This document shows, piece after piece, positions 45,116 through 56,050 of a DNA stretch of 64,000 bases (the stretch's first letter is position 1; each line of letters opens with the position of its first letter). The position numbers and the translations under genes are program-made. Origin of the DNA: Costus lasius. Taxonomy: Eukaryota; Streptophyta; Magnoliopsida; Zingiberales; Costaceae. The notes beneath the pieces were generated by a model. The model saw nothing but the letters and a program-made list of their open reading frames with translations. It made no database searches and was not told where the DNA came from. Location of the stretch: positions 46,528,596-46,592,595 of the forward strand of contig CM050454.1 of NCBI GenBank assembly GCA_027563935.2, given 5' to 3'.

Positions 45116-46745
45116 CAGACACATGGGTATATCTTTGGGGATATACTGGATAGACCCGCTATGAGGCTATGACTTGGTGTCATGAGTTATCCTCATAAGT
45201 GACAGGAGATGCATTGATCCCTTGACTTGAGGTCATTGATCATTCTATATGGTTAGGGACTTGCTTTGATACAACCCAACACCTTGCCGTAGCTAGGAGG
45301 TCATAACGGTTGTTATTGAGCATGTCACGACCCATATGAGAAGATCAATGGACAAACATAGGATTTGCCCCTTCCCTAAGGAAGCATGATATCCATGGAG
45401 CTCCTTTATGGTTCTATGACTGAGAGTGTATGGCCATACCCAGGTAAGAACCTGTTTTAGTCATAGCCATGTGATTGGGTGAAAAACAAGTGGTGACACA
45501 CTTGTCCAATCGGATATCAGTCCGGCAAAGAGACTGTAATGCATCTGTACCTAGTTGCGATGATGGGGATGTCGATGTCGATATCCATTCCAATGACCTG
45601 GGTAGCAGCGATGCACTGCTAGGTGCCACTCACTGCTTGTGATGACCTTTGGTCAGCACTGCCAGCGTCAGAGGAACCTACAGGGTCGCACACCTTGATA
45701 CTTGAGTTCTCGTATTGATCGGGAAGCCTTATGATCGAGTTATTGGATAACTCGGATCTAATTGGGAGATTTCATCAGCGCCAATAGGCCTGATGAGATG
45801 GAAGAATGTTATTGGAGCCAAACTTCATTTTTGGCAGGTTGACCCGTATTTGACCATGGTTGGTCACACTTGGATTAGGGTTGCATTGGATTGGATCCAA
45901 ATGCTTAATCAACCCATAGGATGAAGTTTGGGCTAGTTCATTATCCAATGAAGCCCAATAACAAGCTCTCATGAAGAGAAGAGAGGCTAAAAGGGTATAA
46001 TGGGGAGAAACCCAACCCCATTGGCGCCTAAGGGGCATAATGGGGTTAGGGTGGCAAAATTGCTTCATTAAGGAAGCAATTTGCGCCTAGCCCTTCTCCC
46101 TTGATGGTATGAATGCCTTTAAGGCATGTCTTGGGCTGATATGGTACTTGGGCAATTATGGAAAGGTTGAATGAAGATTATGGTAAAGTCTTGGAGACTT
46201 TCCTTACATCAAACCTCCTCATCCTAGCCCTACACTTGTCATGATCCTAGCCCTTGCCCTAATCGCCTCTTGCCCTATATATATGTGACCCTAGCCGCCC
46301 TCTCTAATAATGATTCATCCTTGGAGGCGTGAACATAAGAAGGGAGCGAGAGCAAGGAGCATTGGCGCAATCTCTTCCTCTTCCATCAAGTGGCCGCAAG
46401 CTTCTCCTACCTTACCTCTTGGCGCATCTTTCTCTCTTGGTGGCGCAAGGTGGTTGGAGCATCTCCCTAAGGCTTGGATTTTCTTCTCGAGGCTAGCACC
46501 GGGCATGGAAGAAGAGGACTCGAGGCATCCGTGTGTGTGAGACTGCAGAGGGCGCACAGTTGGGCGCCTATCACGACATCGACCTCATCTTGCTCTGAGG
46601 TATTTTCTAACTCATCGTGTCGACCCCCTTGCATGCGATCTTCACTGGGTTTTTGGGACGGACCTGTTTCGGGGACATTCTTCCACTGTTCAATGTATGT
46701 ATGTGTCTCTGAAAAATTGTAAAATGTCCCCGGGGTTTCCCAACA
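45116..46745 (+). repeat. Element A 3' LTR, remaining 1630 bp
   Basis: Continues 17532-17789 and ends CCCAACA, followed by TTTCA (46746-46750). It repeats 1538-3167, including GTATGGCCATAC and the TATATATAT box. Confidence 0.94.
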
Positions 46746-46750
46746 TTTCA

Positions 46751-47317
46751 GTCATGCTACCATAGGGGGGGCCCTGTGGATATCAAGTTTCCCGTAGGAA
46801 GGGGCAAATCCTATGTCTGTCCATTGATCTTCTCATATGGGTCGTGACATATCCAATGACAACCGTTATGACCTCCCTGCTACGGCGAGGCGTTAGGTTG
46901 TATCAAAGCATGTCCCTAACCATATAGAAGAGTCAATGACCACAAGTCAAGGGATCAATGCATCTACTGCCACATGTGAGCTTAACTCATGACACCAAGT
47001 TAGAGCCTCACAGCGGGTCGGTCTAGTATATCCACCACTGATATACCCATATGCCTGCGTTAGCACCCCGTGTGTAACCAGCCCATATACCAGTCTCACA
47101 TGTACCAGAGCTGTCCCATATCCACTCAGGTACTCGACTGGGGACACACCGTTTGAGCACAGATACAATCTGTCTCCAGGGACATTATTATCTTTGTACA
47201 TAATCGCAGATGTAAACACAGCATAATAACGACAAAGCCAGAATGATATATATTAAATATCAAAGTCAAGTAGTCTAGGATGGACTAACAACGGGTCCAA
47301 GGGCATATACACCAACA
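46751..47317 (-). repeat. Element B 3' LTR, proximal part
   Basis: On the minus strand it starts TGTTGGTGTATATGCCC at 47317, as A's LTR does, and runs to 46751. It joins 1279 once A and one TTTCA copy are removed. Confidence 0.9.
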
Positions 47318-47328
47318 ATCTTCCACTT
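47318..47328 (-). promoter_or_regulatory. Polypurine tract of element B
   Basis: Minus strand AAGTGGAAGAT directly before B's 3' LTR. Confidence 0.8.
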
Positions 47329-47338
47329 GCACTTAGAC

Positions 47339-48061
47339 TCAGTTGTTAAGAAATCTCAACCCCATGTCCCTCGCATGACCATCATGCTTCTGCTGCGCCA
47401 AAGCTTTGGTCAATGGTTCTGCTAGATTGTTATTTGTGTCAACTCTGCTTATCTTGACATCACCTCGGTCAATGATCTCTCTGATCAGGTGAAATCTTCT
47501 AAGTATGTCTTTGGATTTCTGATGAGACCTTGGTTCCTTTGCCTGTGCAATCGATCCGTTATTATCACAATAAAGCTCGATTGGATCCAGCGCAGAAGGA
47601 ACCGCTTGCAGTTCAGATACAAAATTCCGAATCCAAAAGGCTTCTTTGGCTGCCTCAGAAGCGGCGACATACTCAGCCTCGGTCGTAGAATCAGCTATAG
47701 TGGACTACTTGAAGGATTTCCAGCATACACCGCCACCATTCACCTTGAACATATAGCCGGCTTGCGATCTAAAGTCATCAAGGTCAGACTGGAACGACAC
47801 ATCAGTGTAGCCCTGAACACTGAGCTCTTCCTGTCCCCCATAGATCAAGAACAAGTCTTTAGTTCTTCTCAAATACTTTAGAATGTTCTTTACAGCCACC
47901 CAGTGCTGTAGACCTGGATTGAATTGGTATCGGCTGGTTATGCTCACAGCATAAGCCACGTCTGGTCTAGTACACAATATCGCGTACATGATCGAACCTA
48001 CTGCCGAAGCATAGGGCACTCGACTCATGTCGTCCCTCTCAGCCTGTGTGACGGGACACTG
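47339..48061 (-). pseudogene. Broken copia pol of element B, end of RT and RNase H
   Basis: Minus-strand reading resembles A: AERDDMSRVPYASAVGSIMY, the YTDVSFQSD RNase H site (A has TDAS), EAEYVAASEA and a C-terminus GLRFLNN with stop at 47339-47341. A stop at 47705-47707 follows WKSFK, where A has a glutamine codon. Upstream coding continues at 56051 beyond element Y. At the junction B lacks 14 codons present in A, between two similar TCCAAG/TCAAAG sites; the deletion is in frame. Confidence 0.9.
48057..48061. repeat. Target site duplication of element Y, left copy (CACTG)
   Basis: CACTG precedes the LTR start TGATGG and is repeated at 56046-56050. Confidence 0.93.
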
Positions 48062-49675
48062 TGATGGAGGCAGTAGCCCTGCTCTGAGGAGATCTGGTCG
48101 AATCCGTAGGGTACCCAATCGATATGGGTTTCCTTAGGGTTCCATTTCTTGCATGGCATTTAGGGTAGTTTGCTTTTCAATAAAACATGCATCATGTAGA
48201 CATTTATGGCAAGTCCACTTATAGTAGGTAGTGCATTGTAATTCATGAACTTATGTATTCTTGCATCATAAGTAGTGCATATAGGCATTAGGATCATTTT
48301 GGCAGGTCAACCAGGAAAGGAGCAGCTCAAGTTCCAGCTCAAGGTCACTCAAGCTCCACTCATCAAGTTCAGCTCCAGAAAAAGAAAGAAGACTTCAAAG
48401 TCCAAGTTCACTTCAAGCCATGACATGACTCACTTGCCATCCTTGTTGGGCGCATATTCAAGAGATCAAATCAGCCACCTCATCATGACATGCGCCAACC
48501 TCTACTCCAATCAAGAAATGCATTCAATTCCCTCATCCATCAAGATCCACAATCAAAGGGAATCTCCATCAAGATCCACAATCAAAGGAGAGCAATTATG
48601 AAGGCATTTATGTTGAGTTGCCATCTCTTGTTGCCGCTCAAGCTCTCATGGAAAGGATTCGAAATTTGAAATCCTTATCCATGCGCCAACAAGCATTATG
48701 AAGACCCTCTCATCGCCCATTTAATGAAATGCCAAGAGAAGATCATCCATAGAAGGAAGCTCTTAAAGAGGTTTTGCGCCCACCTCCTCATGAAGATTTT
48801 GAATTTCGAATTCCAACCATTTTTGTAGAAGGCGCAAGGAAGATAATTACTATCCTGCCCTAGCTTCAGCTCACCTATAAAAGCATGTCCATCCCCTTGT
48901 ATTTTCGATTACCTTTGATGAAATATATTGTCTATTAGTTGCCTAGCTTAATTAAGTGTGTTTAGTGATAAGTTCTCCTCTAGCCGAGCCCTTCATCTAC
49001 TTCTAAGTTCTTCACCGAAACCCTAAGAAGCCTTCTTCTTGTGTGTGTGCGCCACTTCAAGGATTGCTTCTTCACTCTCGGTTTGGAGCAAGAAGAGGAG
49101 CTCCCTCGGCTTCAAGGAGTTCTCACCCTTTCGGATAAGTCTTCTTCTTTACACCTTTTACTTGCTCTAAAGAACTCTTCTCTACACTCATACTTGTTTA
49201 TAAAATTGTAGGGTTGCGCTTGGAGTGGTTTAAGAGGGGCGTCTCCCCTCCCCTTCTCCTTCTTCCCCTCTCTTTAGTTGCTTAGGATTAGCAAGGGAAT
49301 TTGTGAGGCCTAACCTCACCCCTTGATTTGTTCTTGTATTAAAATCCGTGGCTTGTACGGATCTTTGTGATTGCTTGTAAGCTCCACCCTACACCTTCCA
49401 TCAGAGTAGGACCGGTGAAGAACGGGAAGCACAGCCCTTCAATTCTCAAGGGTTGCACTGTAAGTTTAATTCCTGCAGTTACTGTTTTCCTAGTGTAGAT
49501 CTTTCTTATTGCTCTTAGTATAATTTCGGGTTTTCCTCTATATTCTAAAATACAAAAAAATTAGTTTTCAAAACCTCGTTAGTGTACTTCGGTTTTCTTA
49601 TTATTAAACTAGTTTATCAAAACCATTTTCAAAAAAAAGCGTTGTTTGAATGTTCTAGTTCCCTGTCCTACATCA
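48062..49675 (+). repeat. Element Y 5' LTR (1614 bp)
   Basis: TGATGG..CATCA. A TATA box (TATAAAAG) is at 48876-48883. The first 77 bases repeat the end of the Gag-Pol gene, because the coding frame enters the 3' LTR. A 108-codon frame at 48275-48601 has no recognisable domain. Confidence 0.95.
48876..48883 (+). promoter_or_regulatory. TATA box in the LTR of Y
   Basis: TATAAAAG, close to the plant TATA consensus, about 800 bp before the LTR end; repeated at 55246-55253 in the 3' LTR. Confidence 0.7.
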
Positions 49676-49678
49676 GCT

Positions 49679-49690
49679 TGGTATCAGAGC
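49679..49690 (+). promoter_or_regulatory. Primer binding site of element Y
   Basis: TGGTATCAGAGC, three bases after the LTR end; initiator Met-tRNA type. The leader from here to the gag ATG is only about 107 bases. Confidence 0.92.
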
Positions 49691-49797
49691 TTAGGCTCTT
49701 AGTTTAGATTTTTTAAGCCTCAAAAACTTATTTTCTACCTCTAAGCGATCTTTGGAATACACTCTATTTTTCAAAATCTATATTTTTCAAAGCACCC

Positions 49798-52700
49798 ATG
49801 CAAACTCGGTCCAAAACCCAACAACAGGAGCAAGATCCCACCATGGATCGCACTGCTACTGATGAAAGGTTTGAGTTTTTAACTGAGCAAATAGGGAACC
49901 TTACCCGAAGCCTTAACCAAATTACTACTGAATTTCATGATTTTAGGGAGAGGTCTTCTCATCATGCTAGTGAGCCACCTAGTCCTCATCATGTAGAAAA
50001 CCAACAACCACCTGCGTGGAACGGGCATCAAACCCCAAACCGTGCAGGCACCCAACCTATGTGGAATGGATACCCTAATCCAAACCATGAAGGAACCCAT
50101 CCCCAACCAACATGGAATGGATACCCCAATCCAAACCATGCGGGAAACCACCAACCCAATATGTGGAATGGACCCCCTGTTCAAACTCCACCTCAACCCA
50201 GATTCAGAGAGGATGATGTGCACCGCGCCATCAAACTCAACCCTCCAACCTTCAATGGCTCTCTAGAACCCCGAGACTTCTTGGATTGGACAACCAAACT
50301 CGAACAATATTTCGAGTGGAGCATGATCCCTGAGCACAGCAAGGTCCGACTTGCAAAGTGCCTTCTTGAGGGAAATGCTAGGTTGTATTGGACCAATGTA
50401 GAGAACAACCAACAAAGACTCAACCTACCTCCCATAGACACCTGGCTAGAAATGCGTCAACAACTTAAACTGAAATATGTCCCCTCATATTTTCAGAGTA
50501 AGTTATTTGACCAAGCCTCTAGCCTTACCCAAGGAGCCATGACCGTTGACCAATATACTGCTAGCTTTGAGGAATTCCTCCTTAGGGGAAACCCTGGAGA
50601 AAACCCTCTATTCACCCTTAGCAGGTATAAAAATGGTCTCCGATCTGAAATCAGAAAGGGCCTTACCTATTACCAGATAGACTCCATAGAGGTTGCCCAT
50701 CTTAGAGCCAAAGAAATTGAGCAAGAACTTAAGGTTGCCTTTAGGAGAGAGTTTAGTGCCTCTAGACCAAGTCCTAGGCCAACCCAACCTCAAAGCTCTA
50801 GCACTCCTAAACCCCAATCCTCTAGTTATTCAGAACCGTCTAGGGTCAAATGCCATGGTTGTCAAAAGTATGGACACTACATGAAAGACTGTCCTAAACG
50901 AGTCTTATACTTAGGAGAAGAAACCCAAACCCCTAGACTAGAAGATATTAATGACCCAGACTCTGGCTGCCAAGTACTAGAAGACACTGAATATGACAGT
51001 AGTGAGGAACCTGCCCAAAACACCTTAGGAGTTGTTAGGTGTACCCTGATCAAACCCTCACCCACGGATGATTGGCGAAGAACTAGTATCTTCCATACAT
51101 ACACGAAATGCAATGGAAACATGTGCAAAGTAGTGATAGATGGGGGTAGTAGTCTCAACGCTGTCTCCCACTCTGCAGTCACCAAGTTTAAGCTTAAGAT
51201 AGAAGCTCACCCAACCCCTTATAACATCTCTTGGGTCAACCAGTCTAGTGTGCCTGTAACCCATAGGAGTCTAGTGCCCTTGCAGTTTGGTACCTATGAA
51301 GGACAAATTTGGTGTGACGTCATCACTATGGATGTCGCTCAAGTCCTTCTAGGCAGACCATGGCTATATGACATGGATGTAGTCCACTACGGTCGGACTA
51401 ACACCTATGTCTTTAGTCATTCAGGTCAAAAGATCAAACTGAAACCATCCATGCCAAGAGAACTTAAGGCCTCAACCAATAAGGGAAAAATAGAAGAAAC
51501 CAAGCAACCAACCCTTCAACTCATGAGACCTAAGGACTATAGGCCCGATCAACCTTTATTTACCTTAGTCCTCAAGGAAGTTAACCAAGAAGAAGAAAGT
51601 AAGCCACCCCCTGAAGTAGAAGCCCTCTTAGAACATTATAGTGAGCTTACTCCTGAAGAGTTACCCACAGGACTCCCACCCCTTAGGGATATCCAACATA
51701 CTATAGACCTTGTCCCAGGTTCAACCTTACCCAATCTACCCCACTATAGGATGAACCCCACTGAGCACCAAGAACTTAAGAGGCAAATAGAAGACCTATT
51801 AGAAAAGGGGCACATCAGAGAAAGCCTTAGCCCATGCGCCGTGCCTGCTCTGCTCACCCCTAAAAAGGATGGCAGTTGGCGCATGTGTATAGACTGTAGA
51901 GCCATAAACAAAATCACAGTCAAGTATAGGTTTCCTATCCCTAGACTTGATGACATGTTAGACATGTTAGTAGGCTCTAAGTGGTTTAGTAAGCTTGACT
52001 TAAGAAGTGGATACCACCAGGTCAGGATAAGGCTAGGTGATGAATGGAAGACAGCCTTCAAGACCAAGGATGGTCTCTATGAATGGTTAGTCATGCCTTT
52101 TGGCTTGACTAATGCCCCTTCCACATTCATGAGACTCATGACTCAAGTCTTGAAGCCTTTCATTGGAAAATTCCTGGTAGTCTACTTTGATGATATCCTC
52201 ATCTATAGTAAGACTAAAGAGGAGCACCTAGAGCACCTTAGGAAGACCCTTGACCTTCTTAAGGAAGAACAACTTTACATCAACCTCAAGAAGTGTTCCT
52301 TTTTGTCCCATAGTGTGATCTTCTTAGGGTTCATAGTGTCTGAGGAAGGTCTTCAAGCTGACCCATCCAAGATCCAAGCCATCATAGACTGGCCCGAACC
52401 TAAGACCATCACTGAAGTCAGAAGCTTCCATGGTCTAGCCACCTTTTATAGGAGATTCATAAGAAATTTCAGCTCTATAGTGGCACCTATCACCAGTTGC
52501 CTGAAACAAGGTGAATTCTCCTGGACAAAGTCTGCTAGCAAAGCCTTCCAAGAGCTTAAGGATAAGATGACCACTGCCCCGGTCCTTAGGCTTCCTGACT
52601 TCAATAAGGTCTTTGAGGTAGATTGTGACGCCTCTGGAGTTGGCATAGGGGGAACCCTAAGCCAAGAAGGCCATCCCATAGCCTTCTTCAGTGAAAAACT

Positions 52701-54507
52701 CAACGAGGCAAAGCAAAAATACTCTACCTATGACAAAGAGTTTTATGCTGTAGTTCAGGCCCTAAGGTATTGGAGACATTACCTCATCCATAGGGAGTTT
52801 ACCCTTAACAGTGACCACCAGGCCCTCTCCTACCTAAGTGCTCAGAAAAAGCTAAACTCAAGGCATGCTAAGTGGGTCGAGTACTTGCAACAATATACTT
52901 TTGTGCTTAGACATAAATCAGGATCTGAGAATAAAGTAGCAGATGCCCTTAGTAGAGTAACTTTACTTTTGAATAAAATGCATGTTGAAGTTACTTGCTT
53001 TGAATCCATGAAAAATGCTTATTTTGAATGTCCTGATTTTTCTACCTTATATGCTGACCTTAGTCAAGACCCTTTAAGTCACCCCCTCTACACCCTTAGG
53101 GATGGGTATCTCTTTCTTGGACCAACCCTTTGTGTGCCGAAGACTTCCATCCGAGAATTCCTTGTTTGGGAATTGCACGGAGGCGGGTCTGCCGGGCACC
53201 ACGGTCGAGATAAGACCCAAGCCCTTGTAAAGGAACGGTTCTACTGGCCGAACCTTTACCAAGATGTAGCCAAGGTTGTGAAACATTGTAGGACTTGTCA
53301 GCTCACCAAAGTCCACAAGCATAGTCCCGGCCTGTACACCCCCTTACCTATTCCCCATGCCCCTTGGCAAGACCTTAGTATGGATTTCATTCTAGGACTA
53401 CCCCGAACCTCAGCCAAACATGATTCTATATTTGTGGTAGTTGATAGGTTTACTAAGATGGCCCATTTCATAGCTTGCACCAAAACCACTGATGCCTCCC
53501 ATGTGGCTAAACTCTTCTTTAGGGAAGTTGTAAGGCTACGTGGAACACCCTTAACTATAGTGTCTGATAGAGACCCTAGGTTTGTAGGACATTTTTGGAG
53601 AACCCTCTGGACCCTTCTAGGAACGAAACTCAAGTTCTCCACAGCCTACCATCCCCAGACGGATGGGCAGACTGAAGTGGTCAACCGATCACTTGGGAGT
53701 ATCCTTAGAAGTTTGGTAAGTGAACACCCTGGCAACTGGGATAAACTCTTACCCACTGCCGAGTTCTCCTACAACAGTACAGTCAACAAGACCACAGGTC
53801 TCTCCCCCTTCCAAGCTAACCTAGGATATCAACCCAACAAACCCATAGATCTCTTCCCTCTACCTAGACATTTTAGAACCTCTTTACCTGCTCGTGACTT
53901 TGCATTACATACTTCGCAAATGCACGCTGAAATATTTTCAAAAATGCTAGAATCTGTTAATCAATATCGCGAAGCTGCTAACAAACATCGCCGAGAAAGG
54001 TTATTTTCTACAGGTGATAAGGTGATCCTACGAGCACGGGAAGAGCGCATCCATGGGATTGGACACAAGTTGGAAGCAAAAGGACTAGGCCCCTTCACCA
54101 TTGTGGATAAAATCAACGACAATGCCTATGTCCTCGACCTACCACCTGAACTGGGGATCCCCACCACCGTCAACGTGGAGGATCTCACCCTCTATCATGA
54201 GCCCCTCTCCATACCAGATCCAAGTGACCCTCACAAAATGGAGATTGAGGCTATTCTGGAAGACCAAACCAAGTTCACCACTGATGAGGTACAAATGTTT
54301 TATCGTGTTAGACTCATTAATGGTGAAGAGGTATGGCTTCCTGAGTCTGAGCTAGCTATAGCCGCCCCTGAGTTACTCCAAGGGTACAAGGACAATTCTC
54401 CAGAGGAGAATTCTTCCAACCCGGGGAGAGCTGATGGAGGCAGTAGCCCTGCTCTGAGGAGATCTGGTCGAATCCGTAGGGTACCCAATCGATATGGGTT
54501 TCCTTAG
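49798..54507 (+). CDS. Gypsy/CRM Gag-Pol polyprotein of element Y
   Basis: An open 1569-aa polyprotein. Gag holds imperfect Trp-Asn-Gly repeats (about residues 70-130) and a zinc knuckle CHGCQKYGHYMKDC (352-365). Protease reads D448-G-G-S. RT has YFDD at 796-799 and RNase H starts at D942-C-D-A-S. Integrase has an HHCC finger from about 1134, the aspartates of SMDF (about 1196) and SDRDPRF (1257), and a Glu in QTDGQTE. Ty3 order (integrase last) separates it from the copia elements. Residues 1481-1535 look like a divergent chromodomain (EAILED..FYRVRLINGEEVWLPESEL). The last 25 residues are encoded in the 3' LTR. CRM elements are known to favour centromeric chromatin; that this copy does so is inference. 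Confidence 0.92.
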   Translation: MQTRSKTQQQEQDPTMDRTATDERFEFLTEQIGNLTRSLNQITTEFHDFRERSSHHASEPPSPHHVENQQPPAWNGHQTPNRAGTQPMWNGYPNPNHEGTHPQPTWNGYPNPNHAGNHQPNMWNGPPVQTPPQPRFREDDVHRAIKLNPPTFNGSLEPRDFLDWTTKLEQYFEWSMIPEHSKVRLAKCLLEGNARLYWTNVENNQQRLNLPPIDTWLEMRQQLKLKYVPSYFQSKLFDQASSLTQGAMTVDQYTASFEEFLLRGNPGENPLFTLSRYKNGLRSEIRKGLTYYQIDSIEVAHLRAKEIEQELKVAFRREFSASRPSPRPTQPQSSSTPKPQSSSYSEPSRVKCHGCQKYGHYMKDCPKRVLYLGEETQTPRLEDINDPDSGCQVLEDTEYDSSEEPAQNTLGVVRCTLIKPSPTDDWRRTSIFHTYTKCNGNMCKVVIDGGSSLNAVSHSAVTKFKLKIEAHPTPYNISWVNQSSVPVTHRSLVPLQFGTYEGQIWCDVITMDVAQVLLGRPWLYDMDVVHYGRTNTYVFSHSGQKIKLKPSMPRELKASTNKGKIEETKQPTLQLMRPKDYRPDQPLFTLVLKEVNQEEESKPPPEVEALLEHYSELTPEELPTGLPPLRDIQHTIDLVPGSTLPNLPHYRMNPTEHQELKRQIEDLLEKGHIRESLSPCAVPALLTPKKDGSWRMCIDCRAINKITVKYRFPIPRLDDMLDMLVGSKWFSKLDLRSGYHQVRIRLGDEWKTAFKTKDGLYEWLVMPFGLTNAPSTFMRLMTQVLKPFIGKFLVVYFDDILIYSKTKEEHLEHLRKTLDLLKEEQLYINLKKCSFLSHSVIFLGFIVSEEGLQADPSKIQAIIDWPEPKTITEVRSFHGLATFYRRFIRNFSSIVAPITSCLKQGEFSWTKSASKAFQELKDKMTTAPVLRLPDFNKVFEVDCDASGVGIGGTLSQEGHPIAFFSEKLNEAKQKYSTYDKEFYAVVQALRYWRHYLIHREFTLNSDHQALSYLSAQKKLNSRHAKWVEYLQQYTFVLRHKSGSENKVADALSRVTLLLNKMHVEVTCFESMKNAYFECPDFSTLYADLSQDPLSHPLYTLRDGYLFLGPTLCVPKTSIREFLVWELHGGGSAGHHGRDKTQALVKERFYWPNLYQDVAKVVKHCRTCQLTKVHKHSPGLYTPLPIPHAPWQDLSMDFILGLPRTSAKHDSIFVVVDRFTKMAHFIACTKTTDASHVAKLFFREVVRLRGTPLTIVSDRDPRFVGHFWRTLWTLLGTKLKFSTAYHPQTDGQTEVVNRSLGSILRSLVSEHPGNWDKLLPTAEFSYNSTVNKTTGLSPFQANLGYQPNKPIDLFPLPRHFRTSLPARDFALHTSQMHAEIFSKMLESVNQYREAANKHRRERLFSTGDKVILRAREERIHGIGHKLEAKGLGPFTIVDKINDNAYVLDLPPELGIPTTVNVEDLTLYHEPLSIPDPSDPHKMEIEAILEDQTKFTTDEVQMFYRVRLINGEEVWLPESELAIAAPELLQGYKDNSPEENSSNPGRADGGSSPALRRSGRIRRVPNRYGFP
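54423..54431 (+). promoter_or_regulatory. Polypurine tract of element Y (inside the coding frame)
   Basis: GGGGAGAGC directly precedes the 3' LTR at 54432 and is read through as part of Gag-Pol. Confidence 0.7.
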
Positions 54508-56045
54508 GGTTCCATTTCTTGCATGGCATTTAGGGTAGTTTGCTTTTCAATAAAACATGCATCATGTAGACATTTATGGCAAGTCCACTTATAGTAGGTA
54601 GTGCATTGTAATTCATGAACTTATGTATTCTTGCATCATAAGTAGTGCATATAGGCATTAGGATCATTTTGGCAGGTCAACCAGGAAAGGAGCAGCTCAA
54701 GTTCCAGCTCAAGGTCACTCAAGCTCCACTCATCAAGTTCAGCTCCAGAAAAAGAAAGAAGACTTCAAAGTCCAAGTTCACTTCAAGCCATGACATGACT
54801 CACTTGCCATCCTTGTTGGGCGCATATTCAAGAGATCAAATCAGCCACCTCATCATGACATGCGCCAACCTCTACTCCAATCAAGAAATGCATTCAATTC
54901 CCTCATCCATCAAGATCCACAATCAAAGGGAATCTCCATCAAGATCCACAATCAAAGGAGAGCAATTATGAAGGCATTTATGTTGAGTTGCCATCTCTTG
55001 TTGCCGCTCAAGCTCTCATGGAAAGGATTCGAAATTTGAAATCCTTATCCATGCGCCAACAAGCATTATGAAGACCCTCTCATCGCCCATTTAATGAAAT
55101 GCCAAGAGAAGATCATCCATAGAAGGAAGCTCTTAAAGAGGTTTTGCGCCCACCTCCTCATGAAGATTTTGAATTTCGAATTCCAACCATTTTTGTAGAA
55201 GGCGCAAGGAAGATAATTACTATCCTGCCCTAGCTTCAGCTCACCTATAAAAGCATGTCCATCCCCTTGTATTTTCGATTACCTTTGATGAAATATATTG
55301 TCTATTAGTTGCCTAGCTTAATTAAGTGTGTTTAGTGATAAGTTCTCCTCTAGCCGAGCCCTTCATCTACTTCTAAGTTCTTCACCGAAACCCTAAGAAG
55401 CCTTCTTCTTGTGTGTGTGCGCCACTTCAAGGATTGCTTCTTCACTCTCGGTTTGGAGCAAGAAGAGGAGCTCCCTCGGCTTCAAGGAGTTCTCACCCTT
55501 TCGGATAAGTCTTCTTCTTTACACCTTTTACTTGCTCTAAAGAACTCTTCTCTACACTCATACTTGTTTATAAAATTGTAGGGTTGCGCTTGGAGTGGTT
55601 TAAGAGGGGCGTCTCCCCTCCCCTTCTCCTTCTTCCCCTCTCTTTAGTTGCTTAGGATTAGCAAGGGAATTTGTGAGGCCTAACCTCACCCCTTGATTTG
55701 TTCTTGTATTAAAATCCGTGGCTTGTACGGATCTTTGTGATTGCTTGTAAGCTCCACCCTACACCTTCCATCAGAGTAGGACCGGTGAAGAACGGGAAGC
55801 ACAGCCCTTCAATTCTCAAGGGTTGCACTGTAAGTTTAATTCCTGCAGTTACTGTTTTCCTAGTGTAGATCTTTCTTATTGCTCTTAGTATAATTTCGGG
55901 TTTTCCTCTATATTCTAAAATACAAAAAAATTAGTTTTCAAAACCTCGTTAGTGTACTTCGGTTTTCTTATTATTAAACTAGTTTATCAAAACCATTTTC
56001 AAAAAAAAGAGTTGTTTGAATGTTCTAGTTCCCTGTCCTACATCA
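54432..56045 (+). repeat. Element Y 3' LTR (1614 bp)
   Basis: Same length as the 5' LTR with one visible mismatch. The Gag-Pol stop is at 54505-54507, inside this LTR. Followed by CACTG (56046-56050). Confidence 0.95.
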
Positions 56046-56050
56046 CACTG

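Larger units (their letters stand above)
1280..46745 (+). mobile_element. Element A: Ty1/copia LTR retrotransposon inserted in B's LTR
   Basis: A is complete at both ends: 5' LTR 1280-3167, 3' LTR 17532-17789 plus 45116-46745, and a TTTCA duplication. Element D is inserted in its leader and element E in its 3' LTR. Without them A is about 9045 bp. Both LTRs are 1888 bp and differ at about 18 sites by eye, the most diverged LTR pair in the window, which fits its outer position. It is inserted in the opposite orientation to B. Confidence 0.93.
48062..56045 (+). mobile_element. Element Y: intact Ty3/gypsy retrotransposon of CRM type
   Basis: 7984 bp with 1614-bp LTRs starting TGATGG and ending CATCA, a CACTG duplication, an initiator Met-tRNA primer site and one long Gag-Pol frame. 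The LTRs differ visibly at one site (C at 49640, A at 56010), so it is very young. I assign it to the CRM clade from RT wording (HYRMNPTEH, SFHGLATFYRRF), a chromodomain-like tail and a reading frame that runs into the 3' LTR. Confidence 0.92.

Noticed and set aside
48275..48601. 108-aa frame in both LTRs of element Y (again 54645-54971)
   Set aside because: Low-complexity Ser/Lys-rich translation of LTR DNA with no domain; it is duplicated only because LTRs are identical.
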